Assembly: GCA_027314915.1 (NCBI GenBank)
Contig: DAHUZZ010000005.1
Span: forward strand, 46,486 to 110,485
DNA length: 64,000 nucleotides
Source: Thermoplasmata archaeon
GTDB lineage: Archaea; Thermoplasmatota; Thermoplasmata; Lutacidiplasmatales; UBA184
Direction of reading: 5' to 3'
The translations under genes were made by a program, and so were the position numbers. The notes beneath the pieces were generated by a model. That model was not told the DNA's origin. It did no database searches and saw only the letters and a list, made by a program, of their open reading frames with translations. Positions within the stretch are counted from its first letter, which is position 1. Every line of letters starts with the position of its first letter. This document shows, piece by piece, positions 25,685 to 35,281 of the stretch.

Positions 25685-28600
25685 TCACCTCCGGGTCCAC
25701 CGGCGGCTCCGCCACCAGCGGTAGGTGACCGCGAAGACCGCCACCGCGGCGGCCGGCACGAAGGCGAGCGCGACCGGCACCCAGATGGGGTAGGCGGGGG
25801 GGGTGCCGACCGACGGGCCGGTGATGGTGAGGGTGCCGTTGGTGATGCTCACGGGCAGCTCGCTCACCGTGAGCGTCGTGCTGACGGATTCCAGGGTGCC
25901 GTTCTGGAGCGTGGCCACCACGGTCACGGAGCCCGGCGGGACCGGCGAGTTCGTGGGCGAGGTCAACAGGACGCTGAAGGAGTTGTTCGACCCGGCGGAG
26001 ATCGTCGTGGACCCCGGCAGGGGCGTCGTCCCCTTGGCCACGACCGCGGTCCAGCCCAAGCTCGCGAGCCGCTGCGAGTCGGCGATCGTGAGGCGGACCC
26101 CCTCGGGGGCGTTGCCGGAGTTCACGACCCAGAACGGGAGCGTGGCGGAGTTGGGCGAGACCGCGCCCAGGGTCGGCGAGGCGCCGATGGCGAGACCCTG
26201 CACGGGGAGCAGCACGAGGGCGGGCGCGGGGCTCGCCACGCCGAGGAGCACGCCGCCCGGGCCCACCGCCTCGATGGCGATGGGCGGGTGGGCGACGGCG
26301 GTCCCGGCCGGCACGTGGATCACGACCTCGGCGTGGGCGCTCGAGTTGCCCGCGACGACGCCGAGGGAGAGGTTCTCCGGGGTGAAGTTGAAGGTCCAGG
26401 TGGACGGCGAGCCCACGAGGTGGAAGGCGACCGGCGAGGAGCCCGTGTTCGCGATCGCGAGCGAGAACGAGGCGAGACCCCCCGGCCCGATCGTCGCGGA
26501 GTCCGGTCCCTGGACGGAGATCCCGACCCGGGGCGTGAGCACGGGCACGAGGGTGACCCGGGTCGCCGCGTTCCCGCTCATCAGCGCCGCCGTGCCGGAG
26601 CCGTTCGTCGGCGTGGCGACGCCGTACGGCGCCGCGCTCGAGCTCGCCGTTATGATCCACACCCCGACGGGCAGCGCGTAGTCCGTGGGCGTGTTCACCG
26701 GGAGGCCCGAGAGGGAAAAGCCCACTCCGTCCGGACCGGTCCAGTTGACCTGCGCGACCGGGCTCGCGCCCGAGGAGGTGCTCTGGAGGGTGAGCGTGTC
26801 GATCCACGCCGGCCCGAGCGTCAGGTTGAGGTCGACCGGGTCCCCGTAGCCGATCGGGACCTGTTCGACGGTCGCGAGCCGCGATCCGCCGGACCCGCTC
26901 GTCGCGTAGAGGTCGTACAGGCCGGGGACGAGCGAGGCGGAGAAGCTCCCGCCCGCGACCGCGGTCGCGGTGGTGAGGTTCGCGGAGGGGTAGGGGCCGA
27001 TGAGGTCGATCGTGCCGGGCAGGAACGTGGTCTGGGCGCCGAAGGTGAGCGTGCCCACGACGGTGCTCCGGAGCACCTTCGCCGCGAGCGGCACGCGGCA
27101 GATGGTCAGGTTCGGCTGCTGCGTGCACGAGCTACCTGGGACCACGGTGTAGACGGTGTAGCGCGTGACGCCGCCGGGCACCACCGAGGGCACGGTGGTG
27201 GTCATCGACGGGTAGACGGTCATGCCCTCCGGGAGCAGCGCGGTGAAGCTCCCGGCGATCGCGACGGTGTCGAGCGTGTAGCCGCCCGGCGTGGTGAGCT
27301 GGACCGGGACGGTCCCGTTCACGGCGCCCCCGTTGGGCACCGAGAAGTTCCCCCGGAGGAGCCCGCCGGGTTGCGAGAGGTCGAGGGCCGGGTACACCCC
27401 GCCCGTCGACCCGACGGTGACGTGGGTCAGGTTCGCGAAGGTGATGTTGCCCGCGGACGCGGCCGCGAACACGGTGTAGCTGCCGGGGGCGGCCAGGAAG
27501 CTCGTGACGAACTGTTGCCCGGTCAGGTTCTGGTCGTACCCGGGGGCGGTCAGCCGGAGCGACACGGAGGTCGCCGGCACCCCCGCGGGCAGCTCGAGCA
27601 CGCCGCGCGAGGCGACCTGGTGGAAGAGGACGATGGAGAGGTTCTCCTGGTAGACGCCGGGCGGGAAGGTCACGTTGAGCGGCGCCGGCGGGCGGTAGAG
27701 GCCGCCGTTCACCGTCGTGGCGTAGGCGGTCACCGTGTAGGACCCGGGGACGATCGGCGTCGAGAACGTCGATCCGCCGGCGAGCGTGATCGTCTGGGCC
27801 GGCGGACGCGCTGCGGTCACGTTTACGTGGATGAGCGCGCCCGTGGGGAAGCCCGAGACGCTGAGGGTCAACTGGACGGTGGACAGGTCGAGCGGGATCG
27901 TGGAGAGCCGGGCGATCGCGGCCGGGTCGAGCCCGCACGCGAGGTAGGGGTCGAAGCCGAAGGAGGTCACCCCGACGCAGTAGCTCGCCCCCGCCGAGAC
28001 CGTGGCCGGGACCGCGAAGGTGGCATTGCCGGCGGAGTCGGCCACGCTCGTGAGGAGCGCGCCCGAGGGCTCTTCGGTGACGTTGACGAGGGCGCCCGAG
28101 GCGGGGTAGATGAGCTGGCCCCGCTCGAAGACCCCCAGGGAGGCATGGACCACCATGGCGGGGGAGAGCGAGAGGTTCACGAAGGTCGTCCCGGCGACGG
28201 CGAGCGAGGCGAGCGCGGCGTAGCCGATCCCGGTCCCGCCGGAGGGGGGCGCGGTGGCGCTCAGCCCGTAGGTGCCGGCGGGGAGGAGCAGGAGCCAGTC
28301 ACCGGAGAGGTTCGCCGACGCCGAGATGGTGTCACCGCGGGCGGTGTTCGCGGTGATGACGATGCTCGTCGGCGCCACGCCCGACGCGGGAGGGCCGGAG
28401 AAGCCGTGGACGGCGAAGGCCGGGGCGAGCGCGATCGGCTCGAGGGGGATGGTGCCCGTGAGCCCGGAGAGGTAGGCGGTCCCGAACCCCGCGTAGGCGC
28501 GGCCGCCCTGGTAGCCCACCGCGTAGATCGAATAGTTGCCCGTCGGGAGGGTCGCGACGATCTGGCCGCCGGGCCCGCTGTAGAGCGTCGTCGAGTTGAC

Positions 28601-31600
28601 GGTGGGGGGGCTCGCCGAGGCGTTCGACTGGTTCGCCGGGAGCGCGGAGGTCGCCACGATGGGCGTGAAGCGGACCGGGAAGTTCGCGACGGGGCTCCCC
28701 GCGGAGAGGACCACGAGGCTCACGGTGACCATGGGCTCGAGGGTGAGGTTCAGCGCGACGTGGGTGCCGTTGGTGCCGATGAGGAACGACTGCGGCACCG
28801 AGGCGAGGTCGTGCGACGGGTTCGTCGCCCGGATGGTGTAGTTGCCCGGCGCGAGGCTGCTCGCGGTGAACGCGCCGTTCGGACCGGTCACGAGCGTCGC
28901 CGTGGTCCCGCCCTGCTGCGAGAGGGTGACGGTCGCCCCGGTGCTCCCGCCCGGCACGGTGGAGAGGAGGTGCCCCCGGAGCTGGCCCGGCGTGAGGCCG
29001 ATCGAGAGGTTCTTCGCGTCCCCGGTGGCGAACGACTGGGGGCTCTGGGTGAAGTTGCTGCCCTGGTAGGTCACGGAGAGGTTGTAGCTGCCCGGCGGGA
29101 GGTTCGACAGGAGGTAGGTGCCGCTCGCGTCGGTGCGGGTGTGGAAGGCCGGCAGCCCGCCGCCGCCCCAGAGGTTGACGGTCGCCCCGGGGATGATCGT
29201 GTCCGAGGGTGGCTGGTAGGTCGTATTGTTCGCGTTGTTCCAGTAGAGCGTCCCCGAGATCTTCGCGGGCGCGAGGGTGAAGCTCCGAACGAGGGGCGGG
29301 GCGTCGAAGGCGTAGCCCAGGGCGGGCGCGACGTACAGGTGCGTCGTGCTCAGCGTCGTGGACCCGGCCTGGATGAGCCCGTTGAAGCTGCCCGAGGTCA
29401 CGTTCACCGTGATGTTACCGGGCGGGAGCGTGAGCGAGAAGCTCCCGTCCTTCGCCGTCACGGTGGTCTCGTGCGGGATGTTGAAGGCGTCGTAGACCGT
29501 CACCCGCGCCCCGGCCACGGGGGCCCCGTCGGGGAGCGTCACCGAGCCCAGCAGCGGCTGGCCGGCGTAGTAGGCGAGGATGCTGTTGCCGTTCGTGTAG
29601 TAGCTGCCCGCGGCGCCGTTCGTGACCGTCTCGGCGGTCCCGTTGGTGGCCTTCGCGAGCGCGATCGCCTCCGGCTGGTTCATCGCCACGCAGCCGTTCC
29701 CGCCCGTCGAGCCGTGGGGGCAGTAGAAGGCGGTGATGTAGACCGCCCGGAAGTGCTGGAGCATCCAGCCCGGCTCCGGGTAGTAGCCGCTCCCGATGGC
29801 GCCCTCGAGCCCCGGGATCCCGCCCGACTGCCCGATGTCGCTCCCGTTGTATCCGGCGAAGACCCGGTAGATCATCGAGTTGTAGAACGGGGCGAACCGG
29901 TTGATGTTGTAGCTCACCGCCGAGACCGTCGGCGGGACCTGCCCGGCCGGGTAGGTGTTGCCGTCGGAGCCCAGGACGGTGACGTTGAAGAACGCCGAGG
30001 GGGTGCCGCCCGGCCCGATCACCCGGTCGGTGAGGTCGGCCGGCGCGTAGAAGATGCCCGTGTTCGACCCGCTCACGGGGAAGAGCCGGGTGTCGACCAT
30101 CGCGTAGCGGATCGACCAGCCCGTGTAGGCCTGGAGGTCGTCGTAGAGGTTCGCGACCCCGGAGAGCGGGACCGTGTCCGCGAGGTACCACGACGTCGCC
30201 ATGAACATCGCGTTCAACGGGTCCAGGTGGGTCGGGTCCACGGGCAGGTACCGCTCGGGGTGCGCGATGACGAGCGGGACGTCCTGGGAGGTGTTGACCA
30301 TCAGGTCGTGGACCTCGGTCGCGTTCACGCCGTTCGCGACCAGGATCCGGTTGATCCCCGACGTGAAGTAGCGCTGGCCCGACGTGATCTGGTTCGCGTA
30401 GAGCAGCTGGATCGCCAGCACCGAGATCGCCTGGGACTCGTTCTGCGAGAGCAGGAACGCTCCCGCCGGTACGATCCCGTTCTGGAAGTTGTCGGCGACG
30501 GTCGGATGCTGCCCCTGCCCGACGGTCTGGAACCCGTAGTCCCACCAGCTGATGAACGCCGGACGTTGGGGTTCGGGCAGATTCGTATCTTGCGAAGCGA
30601 GCCAGTTGTAGCTCGCCGAGTCGTACTGGTCCGGCGTGTCGAGCGAGGTGCCCGCGGCGCCCAGGTAGAACGTCGAGGCGTTCGCCGCGGAGGTCCGAAT
30701 CGGCGCCGGGAGCGTGTCGTAGATCTGCGTGTTGTAGCCGCTCTTCAGGTTGTAGGGGACCCCGGCGTCGATCGCGTACCAGACGTTCGGGATCAGGATG
30801 AGGAGGAGCAGCCCCATCACGAGGAAGTGCCGGGCCTTGAGCGAGCGGCGGAAGGCGGTGAACTGGCTCCGGCGATCGGAGAGGGACGCCACGTTCCGGC
30901 GCAGCTGCCCGTAGCCGGCGATGTCGAGGATCATCACCAGCACCTCCGCCGCGAGGAGGATGAACACCGCACTCCCCAGGAGGAAGAACTTCGCCGCGGT
31001 GATCGGCAGGTAGACCGAGATGAGCGCGAACACGAAGAACATCGTGTGCTCGCGTCGGAACTTCTGGCGACCGAGCTTGTAGGCGTACAGGCCGAGCCCG
31101 ACGAAGGCGATGAAGAAGGTCAGGACGCCGAAGCCCAGGATCAGCGAGTCGATCGACGGCGCCTGCGCCTCGGCGACGGTCGAGTAGACGAGGGTCTTGA
31201 CGAAGTAGCCCTGCCCGGTGATGATCGTGCTGAACGAGTGGGGGCTCGCGACGAACAGGATCCCGACCGCCGCCGCCGCCGTCAGGACGAAGGCCGGGAT
31301 GGAGACGACCCAGGGGTAGTCCCGCAGGAGGAGGAACGGCAAGAGGACCACGAGGGAGCCGAAGAAGACCAGGAGCGGGATCTCGAACCAGCTCAGGAAG
31401 AAGCCGTTCAAGCTGTTGCCGCCCTGGACGAAGAAGTACGGCATCGCCATGGGGAAGCCGACGAGGCCGACGACCCAGGTGAGCACGTAGAGGGAGAACG
31501 AGTCGACGCGGCGGATCCGCTCGACGATCATCTGGACGACGAGGAATCCGACGAGCGCCGCGATGAAGAACGGGTAGCCCTGCCAGGAGAGGGCGAGGGC

Positions 31601-32311
31601 GCCCAGGCAGACGCCGGTGAACACCGCCCACTTGAACCCGGACCGCTCGTAGCGGAGCATCGCCCGGATCGCCGCGGGGATCTCCCTCGGGCGCCGGTAG
31701 CTCGCGACCCACCTACGGTGGCCGGCGGCCTTGACGAGCCGCAGGTAGGCGTAGACGGTGACCAGCATGACGAACGCGTAGAAGGTGAGGTAGTTCGCGT
31801 AGCCGAGCGCGCTCGACTCGATGCTCGCGACGACGAAGGGGAAGGTGATCGCCGCCAGCAGGCCCATCCGGCGCGAGCTCACCTCCTTGCCGATGAGGTA
31901 GACCGGGAAGACGCCCATCGCCGCCCAGAAGGGCGACTGGATGTCGAGGAAGAACGAGCCCGCGACGACCGAGGCCGGCTGCCCGAGCGTCGGCGTGAAG
32001 AATCCCTGGAAGAGGATGCCGAGGACGCCGTTCATCCAGTCGAAGAGCGGCTCCCGCGGGTTGATCGGCGAGAGCGGGTACTTGAGCAGCGGGTCCCGGA
32101 TCAGGTTCGTGTGGTTCTCCGCGATCCACGACATCACCCGCGCGTGGTAGTAGGAGTCGGAGCCGCCGCCGTAGACGTACAGCCAGCCCCACTGGTGGAA
32201 GATCGAGTAGGCCCAGATCGACCGGACGATGATGGCGAGAGCGAACGCGGTGAGCAGCACCACGACCGTCAGCCCGTGCTGACGCCACCAACCCTCCTGG
32301 GACTCCACCAT
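25685..32311 (-). CDS. aglB: Oligosaccharyltransferase AglB with giant C-terminal extracellular extension
   Basis: STT3/AglB enzyme that transfers lipid-linked glycan to asparagine of exported proteins. The first 550 or so residues are multi-pass membrane, with the catalytic aspartate motif GGGSDSYYH (D52). The WWDYG signature is at residues 589-593. Family members are usually 600-1000 residues, but this one has 2208. From about residue 920 it continues with carboxypeptidase-regulatory/Ig-like domains (G.V....G.PVAGA.VT.YD type), then a NEW3-like domain, and ends with a membrane helix and RWWRSRRWTRR. The frame is uninterrupted. ATG 32311 has GGAGGT 11 bases upstream and TCTATAAATAGA as promoter. 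Confidence 0.93.
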   Translation of the reverse strand: MVESQEGWWRQHGLTVVVLLTAFALAIIVRSIWAYSIFHQWGWLYVYGGGSDSYYHARVMSWIAENHTNLIRDPLLKYPLSPINPREPLFDWMNGVLGILFQGFFTPTLGQPASVVAGSFFLDIQSPFWAAMGVFPVYLIGKEVSSRRMGLLAAITFPFVVASIESSALGYANYLTFYAFVMLVTVYAYLRLVKAAGHRRWVASYRRPREIPAAIRAMLRYERSGFKWAVFTGVCLGALALSWQGYPFFIAALVGFLVVQMIVERIRRVDSFSLYVLTWVVGLVGFPMAMPYFFVQGGNSLNGFFLSWFEIPLLVFFGSLVVLLPFLLLRDYPWVVSIPAFVLTAAAAVGILFVASPHSFSTIITGQGYFVKTLVYSTVAEAQAPSIDSLILGFGVLTFFIAFVGLGLYAYKLGRQKFRREHTMFFVFALISVYLPITAAKFFLLGSAVFILLAAEVLVMILDIAGYGQLRRNVASLSDRRSQFTAFRRSLKARHFLVMGLLLLILIPNVWYAIDAGVPYNLKSGYNTQIYDTLPAPIRTSAANASTFYLGAAGTSLDTPDQYDSASYNWLASQDTNLPEPQRPAFISWWDYGFQTVGQGQHPTVADNFQNGIVPAGAFLLSQNESQAISVLAIQLLYANQITSGQRYFTSGINRILVANGVNATEVHDLMVNTSQDVPLVIAHPERYLPVDPTHLDPLNAMFMATSWYLADTVPLSGVANLYDDLQAYTGWSIRYAMVDTRLFPVSGSNTGIFYAPADLTDRVIGPGGTPSAFFNVTVLGSDGNTYPAGQVPPTVSAVSYNINRFAPFYNSMIYRVFAGYNGSDIGQSGGIPGLEGAIGSGYYPEPGWMLQHFRAVYITAFYCPHGSTGGNGCVAMNQPEAIALAKATNGTAETVTNGAAGSYYTNGNSILAYYAGQPLLGSVTLPDGAPVAGARVTVYDAFNIPHETTVTAKDGSFSLTLPPGNITVNVTSGSFNGLIQAGSTTLSTTHLYVAPALGYAFDAPPLVRSFTLAPAKISGTLYWNNANNTTYQPPSDTIIPGATVNLWGGGGLPAFHTRTDASGTYLLSNLPPGSYNLSVTYQGSNFTQSPQSFATGDAKNLSIGLTPGQLRGHLLSTVPGGSTGATVTLSQQGGTTATLVTGPNGAFTASSLAPGNYTIRATNPSHDLASVPQSFLIGTNGTHVALNLTLEPMVTVSLVVLSAGSPVANFPVRFTPIVATSALPANQSNASASPPTVNSTTLYSGPGGQIVATLPTGNYSIYAVGYQGGRAYAGFGTAYLSGLTGTIPLEPIALAPAFAVHGFSGPPASGVAPTSIVITANTARGDTISASANLSGDWLLLLPAGTYGLSATAPPSGGTGIGYAALASLAVAGTTFVNLSLSPAMVVHASLGVFERGQLIYPASGALVNVTEEPSGALLTSVADSAGNATFAVPATVSAGASYCVGVTSFGFDPYLACGLDPAAIARLSTIPLDLSTVQLTLSVSGFPTGALIHVNVTAARPPAQTITLAGGSTFSTPIVPGSYTVTAYATTVNGGLYRPPAPLNVTFPPGVYQENLSIVLFHQVASRGVLELPAGVPATSVSLRLTAPGYDQNLTGQQFVTSFLAAPGSYTVFAAASAGNITFANLTHVTVGSTGGVYPALDLSQPGGLLRGNFSVPNGGAVNGTVPVQLTTPGGYTLDTVAIAGSFTALLPEGMTVYPSMTTTVPSVVPGGVTRYTVYTVVPGSSCTQQPNLTICRVPLAAKVLRSTVVGTLTFGAQTTFLPGTIDLIGPYPSANLTTATAVAGGSFSASLVPGLYDLYATSGSGGSRLATVEQVPIGYGDPVDLNLTLGPAWIDTLTLQSTSSGASPVAQVNWTGPDGVGFSLSGLPVNTPTDYALPVGVWIITASSSAAPYGVATPTNGSGTAALMSGNAATRVTLVPVLTPRVGISVQGPDSATIGPGGLASFSLAIANTGSSPVAFHLVGSPSTWTFNFTPENLSLGVVAGNSSAHAEVVIHVPAGTAVAHPPIAIEAVGPGGVLLGVASPAPALVLLPVQGLAIGASPTLGAVSPNSATLPFWVVNSGNAPEGVRLTIADSQRLASLGWTAVVAKGTTPLPGSTTISAGSNNSFSVLLTSPTNSPVPPGSVTVVATLQNGTLESVSTTLTVSELPVSITNGTLTITGPSVGTPPAYPIWVPVALAFVPAAAVAVFAVTYRWWRSRRWTRR

Positions 32312-32322
32312 GACGCGGCAAA

Positions 32323-32328
32323 ACCTCC
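32323..32328 (-). promoter_or_regulatory. Shine-Dalgarno site of aglB
   Basis: GGAGGT on the minus strand, 11 bases before ATG 32311. It fixes the start of the giant AglB, which unlike many genes here has a leader. Confidence 0.55.
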
Positions 32329-32355
32329 GTCGGCCGCGGCGCGCAGACGGGGGGG

Positions 32356-32367
32356 TCTATAAATAGA
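32356..32367 (-). promoter_or_regulatory. Palindromic TATA box of aglB
   Basis: TCTATAAATAGA, with TCTAT and ATAGA as inverted arms. It lies directly after the DUF35 stop codon, predicting a start near 32334 and a leader of about 23 bases. AglB is thus transcribed on its own, separate from the upstream operon. Confidence 0.65.
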
Positions 32368-32370
32368 CTC

Positions 32371-32961
32371 TCAACGCCCGACGGGCGCGAGCGTCTCCTC
32401 GACCCGGAACCGGTAGAAGACGCGGCCGTCCGGCAGCCCGTAGGGCTCGACGCGCACGAGCTGCCCGATCGCGAGCTCCTTCCAGGGCCGACCCTCGATG
32501 CGGCCGAACAGGCGGAGCGGCGCGCCCTCGAGATCGACGAGCCCGACCGAGAACGGCACGTCCGCCTCCATCCCCAGCGGGGCGCCCGCGAGGACGGCGC
32601 TGTGGGCGTAGATCCGACCCCGCATCGGCAGGTCGACCCAGTCGAGCTCGGACCGGTGGCACCGCGGGCAGACGGCCCGGGGGGGCCAGAGGAGCTCCCC
32701 GTCCTTCCGGCACCGGGTCGTGGTGAACCGTCCGGCCTTGAGATGGTCGAAGAAGGGGTGGAGCTCGGTGAGCTTCTCGTCCTCGGCCGGGAAGAAGTCG
32801 AGGAGCGTCGGGACCGTCGCCCGGCGCGGGCGCGCCCCGGGCAGGTCGGGCTCCGGTCGGCCCTCCACCGGGACCGGGGCCTCGGCCGGAGGAGCGGGCG
32901 GGGAGGACAGGTTCGGACGGCGCGGTCGGGGAACGGCCGAGCTCTCGCCCTCCTCCGACAT
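32371..32961 (-). CDS. DUF35 OB-fold protein with altered zinc knuckle
   Basis: 196 residues: a disordered Pro-rich N-terminus (about 1-65), then a DUF35 rubredoxin-like zinc ribbon plus OB fold, the partner domain that bridges thiolases and condensing enzymes. The first knuckle reads TRCRKDGELLWPP, so the second cysteine of the first CxxC is Asp, while the second knuckle CPRC is intact. Metal binding may be weakened. The OB part VPFSVGLVDLEGAPLRLFGRIEG is typical. It starts at ATG 32961, 5 bases after the thiolase stop, and ends the operon. Confidence 0.88.
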   Translation of the reverse strand: MSEEGESSAVPRPRRPNLSSPPAPPAEAPVPVEGRPEPDLPGARPRRATVPTLLDFFPAEDEKLTELHPFFDHLKAGRFTTTRCRKDGELLWPPRAVCPRCHRSELDWVDLPMRGRIYAHSAVLAGAPLGMEADVPFSVGLVDLEGAPLRLFGRIEGRPWKELAIGQLVRVEPYGLPDGRVFYRFRVEETLAPVGR

Positions 32962-32966
32962 CCTCC

Positions 32967-34148
32967 CTAGCCTCCCCGCTGGTAGACCATGAGCGAGTGC
33001 ACGTTCGCGCTGCCGCTGAGGTTGTGGACGAGCGCCCACTCCGGGTCCGGCACCTGCCGGGACGCCGGGACCGCGTGGGCGAACTGCCGGTGGACCTCGA
33101 CCGCCTGCGCGACCCCCGTGGCGCCCAGCGGGTGGCCGCACCCCAGGAGACCCCCGCGCGGGTTCACCACGATCTTCCCGCCCGGCGAGCTCTGGCCGTC
33201 GAGCATGAACCGGCCGCCCTGGCCCGGCGGGCAGAGCCCGAGCGCCTCGTACTCGACGATCTCGGAGATGGTGAAGCAGTCATGGATCTCGGCGAAGTCG
33301 ATCCGGTCGATCCCGATGCCGGCCTGGCGGAGCGCTTCCCGCGCCGCGAGGGTCATCCCGTCCCAGGCCGTGAGCGATCCGGCGTTGGCGAGGTTGTGCC
33401 AGGAGGCGTGCTGGCCGCTCCCCCGGATCCAGGCCGGCGTGTCGGTGAACCGCTTCGCGTGCTCGCCGGCCACCAGGAGGACCGCGGCCGCCCCGTCGGT
33501 CATCGACGAGCAGTCCCCGAGCCGCAGCGGCGGCGCCACCATCGGCAGCCTCAGGAGCTTCTCCCGGGAGAACGTCTTCTCGTGGAACTGGGCCTCGGGG
33601 TTCGTGTTCGCGAACCGGTGGTTCTTCTCCGAGACGGCCGCGAGCGCCTCCTCGGTGGTCCCGTACTCGTGCATGTGCCGCTGGGCGACCATGGCGAAGA
33701 AGGGCGGCGCGGTCGCCCCGTGGGGCCCGTCCCAGGGGCGGTCCATCACGCAGGCCATCGAGGTGTTCGCTTCGGCCATCGAGGGGATGTTCATCTTCTC
33801 CACGCCGAGCGCGAGGGCCACGTCGGAGAGCCCCGCCGCGATCGCCGCGTAGGCGCTGCGGATGGCCGACTGGCCCGAGGCGCAGGCGAGCTCGGTGCGC
33901 TGGAGGATCCTCCGGGGCGCGACGCCGAGGAGCTCGGCGGCGAGCGGGGCGACGTGGGACTGGAAGGCGAACCGCTCGGGCTCGGCGGCGCCGACGAAGA
34001 GGGAGTCCACCTCGTCCGCCCGGAGCTCGGGGATCGCCTCGAAGAGCGCCCGGCCGGCCTCCTGGACGAGCTCGGACCAGGTCGCCGCGCGCACCCCGAA
34101 CCGGGTCGTGGCGCCGCCGACGAGCGCGACGGGGCGCAGCTGGGTCAT
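32967..34148 (-). CDS. Thiolase (SCP2/acetyl-CoA acetyltransferase type), catalytic residues intact
   Basis: 393-residue thiolase-fold enzyme. The nucleophile C89 in LACASG, H289 in EIHDCFT, and H339 in GCGHPLGATG are all present, so it should be active in acyl-CoA condensation or cleavage. It sits in an amino-acid biosynthesis operon, overlapping the upstream dehydrogenase gene as ATGA, with a DUF35 partner 5 bases downstream. It may supply acetoacetyl-CoA for the mevalonate pathway, because the thiolase at 58886 lacks these residues, or it may act on another acyl-CoA. The substrate is inference. Confidence 0.92.
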   Translation of the reverse strand: MTQLRPVALVGGATTRFGVRAATWSELVQEAGRALFEAIPELRADEVDSLFVGAAEPERFAFQSHVAPLAAELLGVAPRRILQRTELACASGQSAIRSAYAAIAAGLSDVALALGVEKMNIPSMAEANTSMACVMDRPWDGPHGATAPPFFAMVAQRHMHEYGTTEEALAAVSEKNHRFANTNPEAQFHEKTFSREKLLRLPMVAPPLRLGDCSSMTDGAAAVLLVAGEHAKRFTDTPAWIRGSGQHASWHNLANAGSLTAWDGMTLAAREALRQAGIGIDRIDFAEIHDCFTISEIVEYEALGLCPPGQGGRFMLDGQSSPGGKIVVNPRGGLLGCGHPLGATGVAQAVEVHRQFAHAVPASRQVPDPEWALVHNLSGSANVHSLMVYQRGG

Positions 34149-35281
34149 CGCTTCTCCCCGGTGAGCGCGGCGACGACGCGGTCGCCCACCTCGCTCGTGG
34201 AGAGCTGGCCGCCCTGGTCGTAGGTGCGCGCGGTCCCGCTCGCGAGCAGCGCGGCGAGCGCCTGCTCGAGCCGGTCCGCCGCCCGGATCATCCGCGCGTC
34301 GGTGTGCTTGTCCCCGACGTGCCGCAGCATCATCTCGACGGCGAAGAAGGTCGCGAACGGGTTCACCTGGTTCTTGCCCGCGTACTTCGGGGCGGAGCCG
34401 TGCACGGGCTCGAACATGGCGTGGTCCTTCCCGATGTTGCCCCCGGCCGCGAACCCCATCCCGCCCTGGAGCACGCTCGCGAGGTCGGTGATGATGTCGC
34501 CCATCATGTTCGTCGAGACCACCACGTTGTAGTGCTCGGGGTTGCGCACCACCCACTGCGTGAAGGCGTCGACGTAGGCGTAGTCCCGGGGGATCTCGGG
34601 GTACTCGCTCTGACCGATCCGGTCGAAGGTGGCCCGGAAGAACCGGCACCCCTCGAGCACGTTCGACTTGTCGACGCAGGTGACCCGGCGGGCGCCGTCC
34701 TCGGGCGCGCCGCGCGCGCGGCGGCGCGCGATCTCGAAGGCGTAGCGGATCACCCGCTCGGAGCCGACCTTCGTGATGAGCCGCGTGTCGACCGCGACCT
34801 CCGTGGTGCCGCCGCGGCGCAGCACGCCGCGGGCGGGCGTGTAAAGGCCCTCCGTGTTCTCCCGTACCATGACCATGTCCACCTTGTCCGGCGACCAGAC
34901 CTGCTTGAACTCGCCGCTGATGCGGTGGAGCACGCCGGGGTAGAGCCGGCACGGCCGCACGTTCGCGTAGAGGTCGAGGTCCCGCCTCAGCCCGAGCACG
35001 AGCGCGGCCCCGGCGATGTCGCCGCTCGGCAGGTTGACCCCGGGCCATCCCACGGCCCCCAGGAGGACCGCGTCGGCTGCGTGCGCCGCGGCCTCGGCTT
35101 CCGGTTCCCACTCCTTGCCGTGCTCCCGGTAGTACGTGGCGCCGCCCGGATACTCCTCCAGGTTCCACGGCGCGCTGCCGTTCTCGGACAGGGCGTCCAG
35201 GGCGCGGCGGGCCTGGGCGACGACCTCGGGACCCGTCCCGTCCCCGGGCAGGAGGACGATCCGGTGGCGGCTCGACCTCAT
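34145..35281 (-). CDS. Isopropylmalate/homoisocitrate-type beta-decarboxylating dehydrogenase
   Basis: 378 residues, member of the isocitrate/isopropylmalate dehydrogenase family that oxidises and decarboxylates a 2-hydroxyacid with NAD(P). It shows LLPGDGTGPEV at the N-terminus, VRENTEGLY in the active site, and DIITDLASVLQGGMGFAAGGNIG with FEPVHGSAP for cofactor binding. The substrate loop does not clearly match isopropylmalate or homoisocitrate enzymes. Upstream synthase and dehydratase genes limit the choice to leucine or alpha-aminoadipate (lysine) synthesis. Start and stop both overlap neighbours as ATGA. Confidence 0.92.
   Translation of the reverse strand: MRSSRHRIVLLPGDGTGPEVVAQARRALDALSENGSAPWNLEEYPGGATYYREHGKEWEPEAEAAAHAADAVLLGAVGWPGVNLPSGDIAGAALVLGLRRDLDLYANVRPCRLYPGVLHRISGEFKQVWSPDKVDMVMVRENTEGLYTPARGVLRRGGTTEVAVDTRLITKVGSERVIRYAFEIARRRARGAPEDGARRVTCVDKSNVLEGCRFFRATFDRIGQSEYPEIPRDYAYVDAFTQWVVRNPEHYNVVVSTNMMGDIITDLASVLQGGMGFAAGGNIGKDHAMFEPVHGSAPKYAGKNQVNPFATFFAVEMMLRHVGDKHTDARMIRAADRLEQALAALLASGTARTYDQGGQLSTSEVGDRVVAALTGEKR

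Noticed and set aside
26288-32362. 2024-codon open frame on the plus strand
   Set aside because: Antisense shadow of aglB with an Arg/Glu/Gly-rich, low-information translation; caused by GC-rich codon use.
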